A program made the position numbers and the translations under genes. From JACRLV01 sp045863555 (GTDB lineage: Bacteria; Planctomycetota; Phycisphaerae; UBA1845; Fen-1342): a stretch of DNA of 64,000 nucleotides. Positions 9,654 through 18,352 of this stretch are shown piece after piece; the first letter of the stretch is position 1, and every line of letters starts with the position of its first letter. A model generated the notes under the pieces. The model was not told where the DNA came from. It worked only from the letters and a program-made list of their open reading frames with translations, and did not search any database. The stretch lies in contig BTUU01000009.1 in NCBI GenBank assembly GCA_045863555.1, positions 124,001-188,000 on the forward strand. The letters run 5' to 3'.

Positions 9654-10352
9654 ATGTCGGAAGAGAAGCTGGCGGCGCTGGAAGCCGAGAATCAGAAGCT
9701 GCGGGAGGAACTGCTCGTCCTGAAGGCGGCAGCGGCGGGGACCGGCGCTGCGGATGCCGCTGCGGATTCGGGCGGCGCGGAGGGCGGAGCGGACCTGAAG
9801 GCGCTGTGGCACTATCTGCACGTCGAGATCCCCGAGATCTTCGTCGAGACGCACACGCCGACGCAGAAGACGTTCGAGCAGATCTGCGAGGCGTTCGTCG
9901 AGCTGCTGCGCTCGTTCGTGACGCTGGAGATGCACGTGCAGCACATGCTGCGCGAGCTGCGGCAGGTGGGGGAGCAGAACGACAAGCTGAACCACTTCCA
10001 CATGATGCTCACGAAGAACCCCGGCCTCGTGGATACGCTGCGGGACTTCCTCATCAGCGGCAAGCGCATCACGAATTTCGCGAATCTCGTGCGGGCGCAC
10101 CAGGTGTGGTCGCGGGCGTTCGCCAGCGGTTTGCAGAAGGTGCTCGTGCGCTCGCCGAACGTCATCAGCGACGAGTACAACCCGAAGAACTGGGAGGTCG
10201 AGCGCTCGGGCTTTGAATCGGAGGACGCGGCGATCGGCAAGTCGCTCAAGAAGAATCTGAAGCTGATCGCGGACAAGATCGGCACGGTCTTCCGGAAGCA
10301 GGCCTCCGACGGGGCGTATGAGGATTACAACGACCTGATGCGGCGGCGGTAG
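9654..10352 (+). CDS. Paralogue of the C-terminal domain of the preceding protein
   Basis: 232 residues. A short heptad stretch at the N-terminus and an Ala-rich linker precede a helical domain (~45-232) with IPEIFVETHTPTQKTFE and EDAAIGKSL, which matches the tail of the 8263 product. ATG at 9654 (a TTG lies one codon upstream). It is the last gene of the three-gene module, and a GC-rich hairpin with a T-rich tail follows directly. Function not recognised. Confidence 0.65.
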   Translation: MSEEKLAALEAENQKLREELLVLKAAAAGTGAADAAADSGGAEGGADLKALWHYLHVEIPEIFVETHTPTQKTFEQICEAFVELLRSFVTLEMHVQHMLRELRQVGEQNDKLNHFHMMLTKNPGLVDTLRDFLISGKRITNFANLVRAHQVWSRAFASGLQKVLVRSPNVISDEYNPKNWEVERSGFESEDAAIGKSLKKNLKLIADKIGTVFRKQASDGAYEDYNDLMRRR

Positions 10353-10377
10353 GCCGCCCGCGGCGGCTCCTTTCTTT
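10353..10377 (+). terminator. Rho-independent terminator after the three-gene module
   Basis: A perfect 6-bp GC stem (GCCGCC/GGCGGC, 3-nt loop) starts right after the stop codon and is followed by the T-rich tail TCCTTTCTTT. Confidence 0.6.
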
Positions 10378-10443
10378 GGGTGGGGCGGGCATTCTGCCCG
10401 ATCGTGCGGAATTTCGGTGCGGGCAGAATGCCCGCACCACCCC
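10378..10443. repeat. Palindromic intergenic repeat
   Basis: The arms at 10378-10400 and 10420-10443 are complementary (GGGCATTCTGCCC and its partner GGGCAGAATGCCC are themselves near-palindromes). This is typical of dispersed REP-like elements. Confidence 0.7.
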
Positions 10444-10519
10444 GCGCGGCGGCTATCGCGCTATTGTCACGATAGGGAAGCCGGCTCTTCGCCGGCGCGG
10501 GATGCAAAGGAGAATCGTT

Positions 10520-11071
10520 ATGCCAATCACCCTCGGGGCAAAGCCCGATCACGGGTTCGACGAGCCGCTCGGCCTGCTTTCCGATTGTCACCGGCGGATC
10601 GAGCGCTTCCTCGGCGTTCTGCTGGCCGTGTGCACGACGCGGCAGGGGGGCGCGCTGACTTCCGATGAGCGTGAGTCGCTGCGGCGGGCGATCGAGTATT
10701 TCCGCGTGGCCGCCCCGCGGCATACGCAGGACGAGGAGGCGTCGTTGTTTCCGCGGCTGCGGGCCAGCGCTGATCCGCGCGCGGCCGCGGCGCTCGCGGA
10801 GCTGGCGCGTCTTGAGACCGATCACGAAGTCGCCGATGGCCACCACCGGGATGTGGATGCGCTGGTGCGGCGCTGGCTGGATGCCGATGCGCTGGCCCTG
10901 GAGGCGACGGCCGAGCTGCGGCGGCTGCTGGAGGCGCTGACGGCGATCTATCGGGCGCACATTGCGGTCGAGGATGGGCGGATTTTTCCGCTGGCGGCGG
11001 GCGTGCTGGATTCGGAGGCGCTGCGGCGCGTGGGTGAGGAGATGGCGCAGAGGCGGGGTCTGACGGGGTAG
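10520..11071 (+). CDS. Hemerythrin HHE domain protein
   Basis: 183 residues. Start chosen at ATG 10520 because AAAGGAGA sits 7 nt upstream. The helical pattern has metal-ligand-like residues typical of HHE proteins: DCHRRIE near the start, APRHTQDEEASLFP, ETDHEVADGHH and IAVEDGRIFP. These would give a di-iron site that binds oxygen or NO, with a role in oxygen sensing, iron handling or nitrosative defence. The gene stands alone between two repeat-rich spacers. Confidence 0.85.
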   Translation: MPITLGAKPDHGFDEPLGLLSDCHRRIERFLGVLLAVCTTRQGGALTSDERESLRRAIEYFRVAAPRHTQDEEASLFPRLRASADPRAAAALAELARLETDHEVADGHHRDVDALVRRWLDADALALEATAELRRLLEALTAIYRAHIAVEDGRIFPLAAGVLDSEALRRVGEEMAQRRGLTG

Positions 11072-11141
11072 GACGGGGATTCGCGGCCCGCCCCGCCCGC
11101 CGGGCGTACGACCGGCATTTCTCGGGGATCATCAGCGGTGT

Positions 11142-11185
11142 TCGCAGCCGGCCCGTCGGCGATCTTGATGACGACCGGGCGGTCG
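11142..11185 (+). pseudogene. Remnant of a dockerin-tag gene (copy 0 of the tandem array)
   Basis: The 44 bases encode SRPVGDLDDDRAVG in frame, matching the dockerin start of both intact copies (13365 and 15730 regions). The downstream bases GTGCGCGAAATCCC match the spacer that follows copy 1. The interior of this copy has been lost. Confidence 0.7.
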
Positions 11186-11262
11186 GGCGTCCCGGGTTCG
11201 GCTCGCCGGTGAGGTGCGCGAAATCCCACCCTGTTGCGCGAATATCCGCATTCTGACATTCT

Positions 11263-11291
11263 TTGGCATATCCTGCGAGCGGGGATATACT
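11263..11291 (+). promoter_or_regulatory. Sigma70-type promoter of the first propeller gene
   Basis: TTGGCA (11263-11268), 17-nt spacer, TATACT (11286-11291). The element is conserved upstream of the second copy at 13627-13655. It lies ~50 nt before the ATG. Confidence 0.65.
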
Positions 11292-11341
11292 ATGGGATAT
11301 GCGCAGGGTCGCGCCTTCCAGCCCCAGGCGAGGGACAAACC

Positions 11342-13549
11342 ATGACAGCTAGCCGATTCGCCGCGTCGCTCCTCGTGTTGACGTATCTCGCTTCCTCGAC
11401 GGTAGTTGCGCAGTGTGAGCCGGGGTGGCTGCCGACTCCGGCGCCGCTGGTTGGAACCAGTTGCGGCGCCCCATACGCCGCCGTCTCGTGGGATCCCGAT
11501 GGTCAGGGCCCGCAACCGGCGCTGTTCGTGGTTAGTGGCGGATTCAGCAGCATCGGCGGCCAGCTTTTTGCGAACGTCGCGGCGTGGGACGGCGTGGCGT
11601 GGGCTCCGCTTGGCCAGTTGGATGGGGATGTTGAGGAACTGGCAGTATTCGATGGCCAGTTATTCGCCGCTGGTTCATTCGTTCTCGGTTCGGGTGCGTC
11701 GCTCAGTCGAGGAATTGCCCGCTGGACCGGTACGGCCTGGGAGCCCCTCGGCGCCGGCGTTGCCCCGCTGAATTCCGCCGTCGTCTCTTCCATGGTGGTC
11801 ATCGCGGACGAACTCTGGATCGGCGGCACGTTCGAGAGTGTCGACGGCGTGCCTTGCGCCAACATTGCGGCGTGGAACGGTTCGTCCTGGCGCTCGCCAG
11901 GTGGCGGCATGAACGGCGCCGTTTCTTCGATCTCGGAATCCCCCTTGGGGGTGGTCGCGGGCGGATCGTTTATCCAGGCCGGCGGCGTGAGTTGCAGCCG
12001 TGTCGCGCTCTGGGACGGTGCCGCCTGGAGCCCGATGGGCGCGGGCGTCAACGGTAACGTGTCTACGATTTGCGCTTTCAATGGCGAAGTTCTGATCGGC
12101 GGCGGCTTTACCGCGTCCGGCGCGTCGCAGGCGCGCCGAATGGCACGCTGGAACGGAACGCAATGGGAGGAATTCGGCGGGGGGGCGGATCAGGCGGTTC
12201 TGTCGCTTGACGTTGTCAACGGATCGCTGTTTGCGAGCGGGAATTTTTACCTCCTGGGCGGCATCCTCACACGCAAAGTAGCCCAATGGACCGGATCCGG
12301 CTGGGTCGAGTTGTTTGATCCACTGCTGGGTATGACCGCGAATCGCGTGACAGGTTTCGATGGACAAGTGGTCGTTTTGAGCAGCGCTTGCAGCGTTGGA
12401 TCGGTTCTCCGTCAGACAGCGGGGGGCTGGGAGCCAATCGGCGAGGAATTCCGGTCGGGCACCGTGCGGGCGAGCATTGTCGTTCAGGATCAGCTGATCA
12501 TTGCGGGCTCGATCGCAAACCCCGGCGAAACGAGCAGAGGCGTCTACCGGCTGGACGGCGATCGCTGGGACTACCTCGGGCTCGACTCTTTGATCGGGTC
12601 ACTGGGTGAGTACCAGGGCGACATCATCGCCGCGGGCTTTGACACGATCCAGCGATGGAACGGCGCGGAATGGCTGCCGCTGGGCAGTGGAATCGAAGCC
12701 GGGACAGCGTACGCGATGTTGGAATTCGAAGGCGATCTCGTCGTCGTCGGGACGTTCCAACGAGCGGGGGGTATCGACGTTTGGGGCGTGGCGAGATGGG
12801 ATGGAACTGACTGGCAGCCGATGGGGTTTGGTCTCCCGCTTCAACCCCTCGCGCTTGCGATATTTCAAGGTGAACTCTACGCCGGCGGTTCGTTCGTTTT
12901 CGGTCCCAACCCACCCAACGCGAACATCGCGCGGTGGGACGGCACTGCGTGGCAACCCGTTGGTGGTGGAGTCGGCGGTTCGGTGCGGGCACTCACGGTT
13001 TACGGCGGCAAGCTGATCGCCGCAGGCTCGATTCGATCCGCCGGTGGGATTCCCGTGAATTACATCGCGAGCTGGGACGGCACGAACTGGGCTCCGCTGG
13101 GCGAAGGAACCGACAGTCTCATTCTTTCGCTCGCAGTGTTTGACGGTCAGTTGATTGCGGCGGGGAGTTTTCGGTCGGCGGGTGGACAACCCGCGTCACG
13201 GATCGCTCGGTGGGATGGGGCAGAGTGGCATCCGTTCCCCGCCGAGTTCGATCATCACATCGAGAACCTCACGGTCTTCAACGGTGACTTGGTTGTTAGT
13301 GGTCCCTTCGCTCCGATGAGCGGTTCGACGACGCCTTTCCTCGCCCGCTGGGGCAGCCGGCCGGTCGGTGATCTGGATGATGACCGGGCGGTGGGGATTC
13401 AGGACCTTGCGAATCTGCTGGCTTCGTTTGGGGCGTGTCCGGGGGATGAGAGCTACAACGCGGCCGCAGGCGGGCTGGCGGGGGATGAGTGCGTGGGGCT
13501 GGACGATCTGGCGGTGCTGCTACAGGCGTTCGGGGCAACGTGCCCGTGA
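11342..13549 (+). CDS. Secreted beta-propeller protein with dockerin-like C-terminus (copy 1)
   Basis: 735 residues. Start chosen at ATG 11342, which opens a clear signal peptide (ending VVAQ), with GAGGGA ahead of it. The body consists of about a dozen ~45-residue repeats of the form 'IARWDG..W.PLG.G......V..L.V..G.L..AG.F', a propeller-type fold. The last ~60 residues are two EF-hand/dockerin type I-like repeats (GDLDDDRAVGIQDLANLL and GDECVGLDDLAVLL). Such tags are common on planctomycete exported proteins. Likely extracellular; ligand unknown. It is a tandem duplicate of the next gene, with near-identical signal peptide, promoter and dockerin but diverged repeats. Confidence 0.85.
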   Translation: MTASRFAASLLVLTYLASSTVVAQCEPGWLPTPAPLVGTSCGAPYAAVSWDPDGQGPQPALFVVSGGFSSIGGQLFANVAAWDGVAWAPLGQLDGDVEELAVFDGQLFAAGSFVLGSGASLSRGIARWTGTAWEPLGAGVAPLNSAVVSSMVVIADELWIGGTFESVDGVPCANIAAWNGSSWRSPGGGMNGAVSSISESPLGVVAGGSFIQAGGVSCSRVALWDGAAWSPMGAGVNGNVSTICAFNGEVLIGGGFTASGASQARRMARWNGTQWEEFGGGADQAVLSLDVVNGSLFASGNFYLLGGILTRKVAQWTGSGWVELFDPLLGMTANRVTGFDGQVVVLSSACSVGSVLRQTAGGWEPIGEEFRSGTVRASIVVQDQLIIAGSIANPGETSRGVYRLDGDRWDYLGLDSLIGSLGEYQGDIIAAGFDTIQRWNGAEWLPLGSGIEAGTAYAMLEFEGDLVVVGTFQRAGGIDVWGVARWDGTDWQPMGFGLPLQPLALAIFQGELYAGGSFVFGPNPPNANIARWDGTAWQPVGGGVGGSVRALTVYGGKLIAAGSIRSAGGIPVNYIASWDGTNWAPLGEGTDSLILSLAVFDGQLIAAGSFRSAGGQPASRIARWDGAEWHPFPAEFDHHIENLTVFNGDLVVSGPFAPMSGSTTPFLARWGSRPVGDLDDDRAVGIQDLANLLASFGACPGDESYNAAAGGLAGDECVGLDDLAVLLQAFGATCP

Positions 13550-13626
13550 GTGCGTCCCGTGCCGTGCGGGAGTGGGGGGCGTGCGCGAAATTCCCTGTTG
13601 CACGTATATACGCACTCAGACATGCT

Positions 13627-13655
13627 TTGGCATATCCTGCGAGCCGGGATATACT
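13627..13655 (+). promoter_or_regulatory. Sigma70-type promoter of the second propeller gene
   Basis: TTGGCA (13627-13632), 17 nt, TATACT (13650-13655). It is duplicated together with the gene and sits ~50 nt before the ATG at 13706. Confidence 0.65.
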
Positions 13656-13705
13656 ATGGCATATGCGCAGGGTTGCGCCTTCCTGACCCAGGCGAGGGAC
13701 AAACC

Positions 13706-15919
13706 ATGACAGCCACCCGATTCGCCGCGTCGCTCCTCGTGTTGATGTATCTCGCTTCCTCGACGGTGGTTGCGCAGTGTGAGCCGGAGTGGCTGCCCCC
13801 GCCGGCGCCGCTGGTCGGCACCGGGTGTGGAATCGTCAACCGCGCCACGACGTGGGACCCCGATGGCGGCGGGCCCGCACACTCCGTTCTCGTTGTTGGC
13901 GGTGATTTTACGAACATCGGGGAGCAGGCAGTCCCGAACGTCGGGGTATGGGACGGCGTCCGGTGGGCGCCACTTGGGGATTTGGATGGCGTCGTGAACG
14001 CGCTTGCCGTATACCGGGGGGACCTTATTGTCGGCGGTCGGTTCGCCCTGGACGAGGGATGGGCGCATCCGCAGGTTCTCGCGCGCTGGAGTGGATCCGA
14101 ATGGGAATCGGTTGGTTCCGAGGTCGACTCTTCAGTCGCGTCCGTCACCGCGATGGCGGTTATCGGCGATGAACTCTGGGTTGGCGGGTCGTTTGCGGCG
14201 ATCAATGGTGTTTCGTGCGGAAATATCGCCGCGTGGAATGGCACCTCGTGGCGGACGCTCGCAGGCGGGATGAACGACGCCGTAGCTGCAATTTCGGCAA
14301 CGCCGCTTGGGGTGGTAGCGGGCGGAGCCTTCACGCAGGCGGGCGAGGCGAACTGCAGCCGGGTCGCCCTTTGGGATGGATCCGCGTGGCGTCCGATGGG
14401 CGCGGGGGTAGATCAACCAGTCTATGCGGTTTGCACCTACAACGACGATATCCTCATCGGCGGCCGGTTCACGGCATCCGTGAATCAGGCGCGACGGCTC
14501 GCACGATGGAATGCGGAGAACGCGACGTGGGAAGAGTTCGGCGGCGGAGCCAATGGCACGGTCAATTCGCTCGACGTCGTGGATGAGACGCTCTATGTGA
14601 CCGGGGTCTTCAGCACACTTGGCGGCGTCAACGCGTATCGTGCAGGCATGCGGACCGGGAGCGGCTGGCTACCGATTTTCGATCCAACGCTGCGCATCAA
14701 CCCAAAACAGTTCATCAGTCTTGACGGGCAGCTGTGTCTCGTCGGCGGAACCTGCTCGACGGCATCCGTGATGTATCGCGACGATCAGGGTAACTGGAAC
14801 GCGGCCGGACCGGTCTTCGGTCGCGCCGATGTGACCGCCATGGCCGTAATTGACGGCGAACTCCATATCGCGGGGTCGATTGGTGATTCACCGGGCCAGA
14901 CGAGGGATGTACTGCGCCTGAACGGATCACGTTGGGAACCGCTTGGCGTCGGGGACGCATGGATCAGGGTAATCACTCAGTATCAGGGACGGCTGGTTGT
15001 TGGAGGAGCCGTGCTGCGACAGTGGACCGGTTCGGAATGGGCCGCGTTTGGGACAGATGTCATCGGCCAGGTCCACACGATGATCGAATACGGGGGCGAG
15101 CTCGTGGTCGGCGGGCAGATTCGCCGTGCGGGTGACTTTGACGTCTGGGGTATTGCGCGGTGGAACGGTACGACCTGGCAAATGATGGGAAACGAACTGT
15201 ACGACGTCTACTCGCTGGCTGTCTTTCGCGGTGAGCTGTATGCCGCTGGTCTCTTCTGGATCGAAGGGGCGAATGGAAGCTGTCGCAACATCGCACGCTG
15301 GGATGGCGCGAGATGGCAAGCCATCGGAACGAGCGGGCTCAGTCCGAACATTGCGGTTGCGCTCACGGTTTTTGATGACCTCCTGATCGCCGCCGGCAGC
15401 TTCACCGAGGCTGACGGGACGCCCGTGAACCGGATCGCGGCCTGGGACGGAACGAACTGGCGATCTCTGGAAGGGGGCGTGGACAGTTCCGTCAGCGCAT
15501 TGACGACTTTTGGTGATCAGCTGATCGCCGCCGGGTTTTTCGGGAGCGCGGGCGGGCAGCCGGTATCTCGAATCGCACGCTGGGATGGTATCGGGTGGCA
15601 CGCATTTCCCGGCAGATTTGACGGCCTCCCGCACACGCTCGTTGAATTCAATGGCGATCTTCTGGTAGGCGGGACGTTCTCGCAGGTTGGCGGGTACCCA
15701 TCCAATTTCCTTACCCGCTGGGGCAGCCGGCCGGTCGGTGATCTGGATGACGACCGGGCGGTGGGGATTCAGGACCTTGCGAATCTGCTGGCTTCGTTCG
15801 GGGCGTGTCCAGGGGATGAGAACTACAACGCGGCCGCGGCGGGGCTGGCGGGGGATGAGTGCGTGGGGCTGGACGATTTGGCGGTGCTGCTACAGGCGTT
15901 CGGTTCGACGTGCCCGTGA
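13706..15919 (+). CDS. Secreted beta-propeller protein with dockerin-like C-terminus (copy 2)
   Basis: 737 residues, the tandem copy of the 11342 gene. ATG 13706 starts a signal peptide ending VVAQ; the open frame upstream of it is the duplicated promoter leader. The repeats keep the 'W.G..W.PLG.G' pattern but differ at many positions, while the first ~35 and last ~75 residues are almost unchanged. That pattern suggests gene conversion at the ends or selection on the repeat faces. The C-terminal dockerin-like pair (GDLDDDRAVG..., GDECVGLDDL...) is intact. Confidence 0.85.
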   Translation: MTATRFAASLLVLMYLASSTVVAQCEPEWLPPPAPLVGTGCGIVNRATTWDPDGGGPAHSVLVVGGDFTNIGEQAVPNVGVWDGVRWAPLGDLDGVVNALAVYRGDLIVGGRFALDEGWAHPQVLARWSGSEWESVGSEVDSSVASVTAMAVIGDELWVGGSFAAINGVSCGNIAAWNGTSWRTLAGGMNDAVAAISATPLGVVAGGAFTQAGEANCSRVALWDGSAWRPMGAGVDQPVYAVCTYNDDILIGGRFTASVNQARRLARWNAENATWEEFGGGANGTVNSLDVVDETLYVTGVFSTLGGVNAYRAGMRTGSGWLPIFDPTLRINPKQFISLDGQLCLVGGTCSTASVMYRDDQGNWNAAGPVFGRADVTAMAVIDGELHIAGSIGDSPGQTRDVLRLNGSRWEPLGVGDAWIRVITQYQGRLVVGGAVLRQWTGSEWAAFGTDVIGQVHTMIEYGGELVVGGQIRRAGDFDVWGIARWNGTTWQMMGNELYDVYSLAVFRGELYAAGLFWIEGANGSCRNIARWDGARWQAIGTSGLSPNIAVALTVFDDLLIAAGSFTEADGTPVNRIAAWDGTNWRSLEGGVDSSVSALTTFGDQLIAAGFFGSAGGQPVSRIARWDGIGWHAFPGRFDGLPHTLVEFNGDLLVGGTFSQVGGYPSNFLTRWGSRPVGDLDDDRAVGIQDLANLLASFGACPGDENYNAAAAGLAGDECVGLDDLAVLLQAFGSTCP

Positions 15920-15931
15920 GTGCGCCGGCGA

Positions 15932-16340
15932 CTACTCCGCCCGTAACGGGTGATCCCGAACGAATTGAAAGAGCCGCATGACGCGAATGCCTCGCCATGG
16001 GTCCAGGACGATCAGATCGTCATCTTCAGATAGGATGACCTCCGCGCTTCCGGCGAGTGCGAGCGCAAGAACGTAGTTATCCTTTGGATCGCGGCAGTCG
16101 AGCTGCGCATTCACGTCTGAGTCCACGCGCTGCCCATACCGCTCGATACGGTCGACCAGTTCCGTGATGGCCTCAGACGCGATTTCAAACCGCGGCCGCG
16201 CCGCGACAGAACGAAGCTCGCCAAGTTGCTCGGCGTGATAGAGAAGCTGATGGTGAAACGGAGCGAGCTTGAAGAACTGCCGCGCCGGCCCTGGATGGCA
16301 GGGCGCGGATCATGAGGTTCGTGTCAATGAGCAGCCGCAC
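15932..16340 (-). pseudogene. PIN-domain toxin, frameshifted
   Basis: Read from GTG 16340, the minus strand gives VRLLIDTNLMIRAL, a PIN N-terminus with the first acidic residue. Near 16290 the frame shifts, and in another frame the protein continues without a stop: ARQFFKLAPFHH..., RPRFEI, then DCRDPKDNYVLALA and SEDDDLIVLD to a stop at 15932. Both halves align with VapC/'putative toxin, PIN family' ribonucleases, so a single-base indel breaks the gene. Only the C-terminal 64 residues are open from an internal start. The start overlaps the antitoxin stop by 17 nt. Confidence 0.7.
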
Positions 16341-16566
16341 GCCGGCGGTCCTCCCGCCGCTGACCGCGCACGGCGTCCACTTCCGCCTGGATTTCCTCTT
16401 CGCTCAGGGCGGGCCGGCCCGCGCGGTTCCGATCGGACTCCGACAGTACGGCGTCGAACCGCTCTGCCAGCAGGCTATCCAGCAGCGCCTGCCGCTCCTG
16501 CGGCGAAAGCTGCCGCGCCAGCTCGCGGATCTGCTCGATCGTGATCGGAATCGTAAGCGATGCCAT
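16324..16566 (-). CDS. Antitoxin-like protein paired with the PIN pseudogene
   Basis: 80 residues: a short helical protein (IEQIRELARQLSPQERQALLDSLL) followed by an acidic/basic tail, as in small antitoxins that precede PIN toxins. It overlaps the toxin start and lies upstream of it, the normal antitoxin-toxin order. With the toxin broken by a frameshift, it may be a solitary relic. Confidence 0.6.
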   Translation of the reverse strand: MASLTIPITIEQIRELARQLSPQERQALLDSLLAERFDAVLSESDRNRAGRPALSEEEIQAEVDAVRGQRREDRRRAAAH

Positions 16567-16678
16567 GACATTTCGAGTTTATCGTCCGCGATGACGACGA
16601 TCAACGCGCGTTCGGTGCGCAGCCTCCGAACCGCGGCGAGTTTCGTAGGATGCATTCGTTGACCACTGATGCCGAACC

Positions 16679-16769
16679 TCGCGGCCGCGGCGGGCTGGCG
16701 GGGGATGAGTGCGTGGGGCTGGATGACCTGGCGGTGCTCCTGCAAGCGTTCGGGGAGACGTGTCCGTGA
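16679..16769 (+). pseudogene. Remnant of a third propeller/dockerin gene
   Basis: The bases encode AAAG-LAGDECVGLDDLAVLLQAFGETCP and a stop, the last dockerin repeat of the propeller genes, in frame and with very few changes. Everything before it is replaced by the toxin-antitoxin segment. It marks the distal edge of the tandem array. Confidence 0.75.
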
Positions 16770-16820
16770 AGCGCAGAGCCGAGGCGCGGCGTTCGGGCGT
16801 TGCGGTCGGAGGATATTGAC

Positions 16821-17062
16821 CTCGCCCTCGCTAGCGCGTCGGGCTCGGATTTCTTGGCGCTGGCGGTGCGATTCTAACTCGCCCTCGCCCTTGCTAGCGT
16901 GGCGGGCTCGGATTTCTTGGCGCCGGCGGTGCGCTTCTAACTCGCCCTCGCCCTTGCTAGCGCGGCGGGCTCGGATTTTCTGGCCTTGCCGCGCTCCTAA
17001 CTCGCTCTCGCCCTCGCTAGCGCGTCGGGCTCGGATTTTCTGGCCGCGGCGGCGCGCTCTTA
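16821..17062. repeat. Four tandem ~60-bp repeats with CGCTAGCG-type core
   Basis: Units start at about 16821, 16878, 16941 and 17001. Each contains CTCGCCCT(CGCCCT)-TGCTAGCGCG-GCGGGCTCGGATTT and a variable GC-rich end. The array abuts the purQ stop. The same core occurs inverted as a single copy at 42751-42782. Confidence 0.8.
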
Positions 17063-17842
17063 ACCGAAATACGCCACTGCCCGTTGAAACACATGCAGCC
17101 CGTCGCCGTGCTCGCGGGCGGGGAGCGAGGTCCAGCACGGGTGCTGCGTCCACTCGACGAACCGGTCCGGGTGGGGCATGAGGCCGAAGACGCGGCCGGT
17201 GGGGTCGCAGAGGCCGGCCAGGTCGTCGGCGCTGCCGTTCGGGTTGGCGGGGTCGCGGCCGTGGAGGCCCGGGGCGGAGGGGACGTAGGTCAGGGCGGCC
17301 TGGCGCTGCTCACGGATGCGCTGGCGGTCGGCGTCGCTCGCGAAGACGACGCGGCCTTCGCCGTGGGCGATGGGCATCTCGTACGTCCGTCCCGGTTCGA
17401 GGAACACGCACGGCCCCGGCTGGGCCTGGAGCGTCACCCAGCGGTTCTGAAAGCCCGGGGGGTCGTTATAGGTCACGGTGCACGGCCAGTGGTTGCCGGT
17501 TTCCGCGGTCGGATCGGGCAGCAGGCCCGCCTTCACGAGGATCTGAAAGCCGTTGCAGATGCCCAGGATGAGCCGGCCGCGATCGACGGCCGTGCGGAGC
17601 GAGTCGTTGAGGTGGCGGCGGAGCTGCTGGGCGAAGATGCGGCCGGCGCTGATGTCGTCGCCGTAGCTGAAGCCGCCGGGGAGGGTGACGATCTGGTAGC
17701 GGTCGATCAGGGCGGGGTTTTCGATGACGCGGCGCAGGTGGACCCGCTCCGGCGAGGCGCCGGCCAGCCGCCAGGCGTGTTCAGTTTCAAGGTCGCAGTT
17801 GGTTCCGGCGGCGCGGAGGATCAGGACGTTGACGGTCGGCAT
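17060..17842 (-). CDS. purQ: Phosphoribosylformylglycinamidine synthase, glutaminase subunit
   Basis: 260 residues, class I glutamine amidotransferase. The nucleophile elbow GICNGFQIL is at ~residue 93 and the C-terminal His/Glu pair lies in GLMPHPDRFVEW. The LPGGFSYGDDISAGRIF block is the PurQ signature. The enzyme supplies ammonia from glutamine to PurL in step four of purine synthesis. It is longer than the common ~225-residue form because of an insertion ending in NPNGS, typical of the long PurQ type. No purL or purS is adjacent. Confidence 0.93.
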   Translation of the reverse strand: MPTVNVLILRAAGTNCDLETEHAWRLAGASPERVHLRRVIENPALIDRYQIVTLPGGFSYGDDISAGRIFAQQLRRHLNDSLRTAVDRGRLILGICNGFQILVKAGLLPDPTAETGNHWPCTVTYNDPPGFQNRWVTLQAQPGPCVFLEPGRTYEMPIAHGEGRVVFASDADRQRIREQRQAALTYVPSAPGLHGRDPANPNGSADDLAGLCDPTGRVFGLMPHPDRFVEWTQHPCWTSLPAREHGDGLHVFQRAVAYFG

Positions 17843-18016
17843 GCGGATGGTCCCCTAACAGGCGTCCGAGAATACGCGAGGGCCGGCGGATCGCCAACGG
17901 CGGGGGAAAGCGCTTGACGGCCGAGCGGCGAATTGGATAGGTTCATAACGTGACATTGCTTCACGGGGGTGCCGGACGGCGCGGCGTGGGTGCGGTGAAG
18001 GAGAGTTCACGACGTG

Positions 18017-18304
18017 ATGGCCGGTGCGATTCCGATCGCGGAACCCGAAGTGCAGGTGAAGGAGAAGATCCTCCCACCGTACAAGGTGGTGCTGCACAAC
18101 GACGACGTGAACACGTTCGAGCACGTGATCCTGAGCATTCTGCGCCTGACGCCGCTGAAGGAAGAGGAAGCGATCGAGCGGACGATCGAGGCGCACGAGA
18201 CGGGGGTGGCGGTGCTGCTGGTGACGACGCGGGAGCGGGCGGAGCTGTATGTCGAGCAGTTCACGTCGTGCGGGCTGATCGTGACGTGCGAGCCGGACGA
18301 ATAG
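18017..18304 (+). CDS. clpS: ATP-dependent Clp protease adaptor
   Basis: 95 residues. The N-degron-binding core is clear: PPYKVVLHNDDVNTFEHVI, followed by a helix with TPLKEEEAIERTIEAHETG and VLLVTTRERAELYVEQF. ClpS delivers N-end rule substrates to ClpAP. ATG 18017 is used (a GTG is one codon upstream), with AAGGAGA ~12 nt before it. It is monocistronic here, with no clpA adjacent. Confidence 0.92.
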   Translation: MAGAIPIAEPEVQVKEKILPPYKVVLHNDDVNTFEHVILSILRLTPLKEEEAIERTIEAHETGVAVLLVTTRERAELYVEQFTSCGLIVTCEPDE

Positions 18305-18352
18305 CGAGAAGCGAAGCGCGAAAAGCGACGACCGCGGGACTTCGGACCGCCC

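Noticed and set aside
16821..17062. CRISPR array
   Set aside because: The four units share most of their length and have no unique spacers of constant size.
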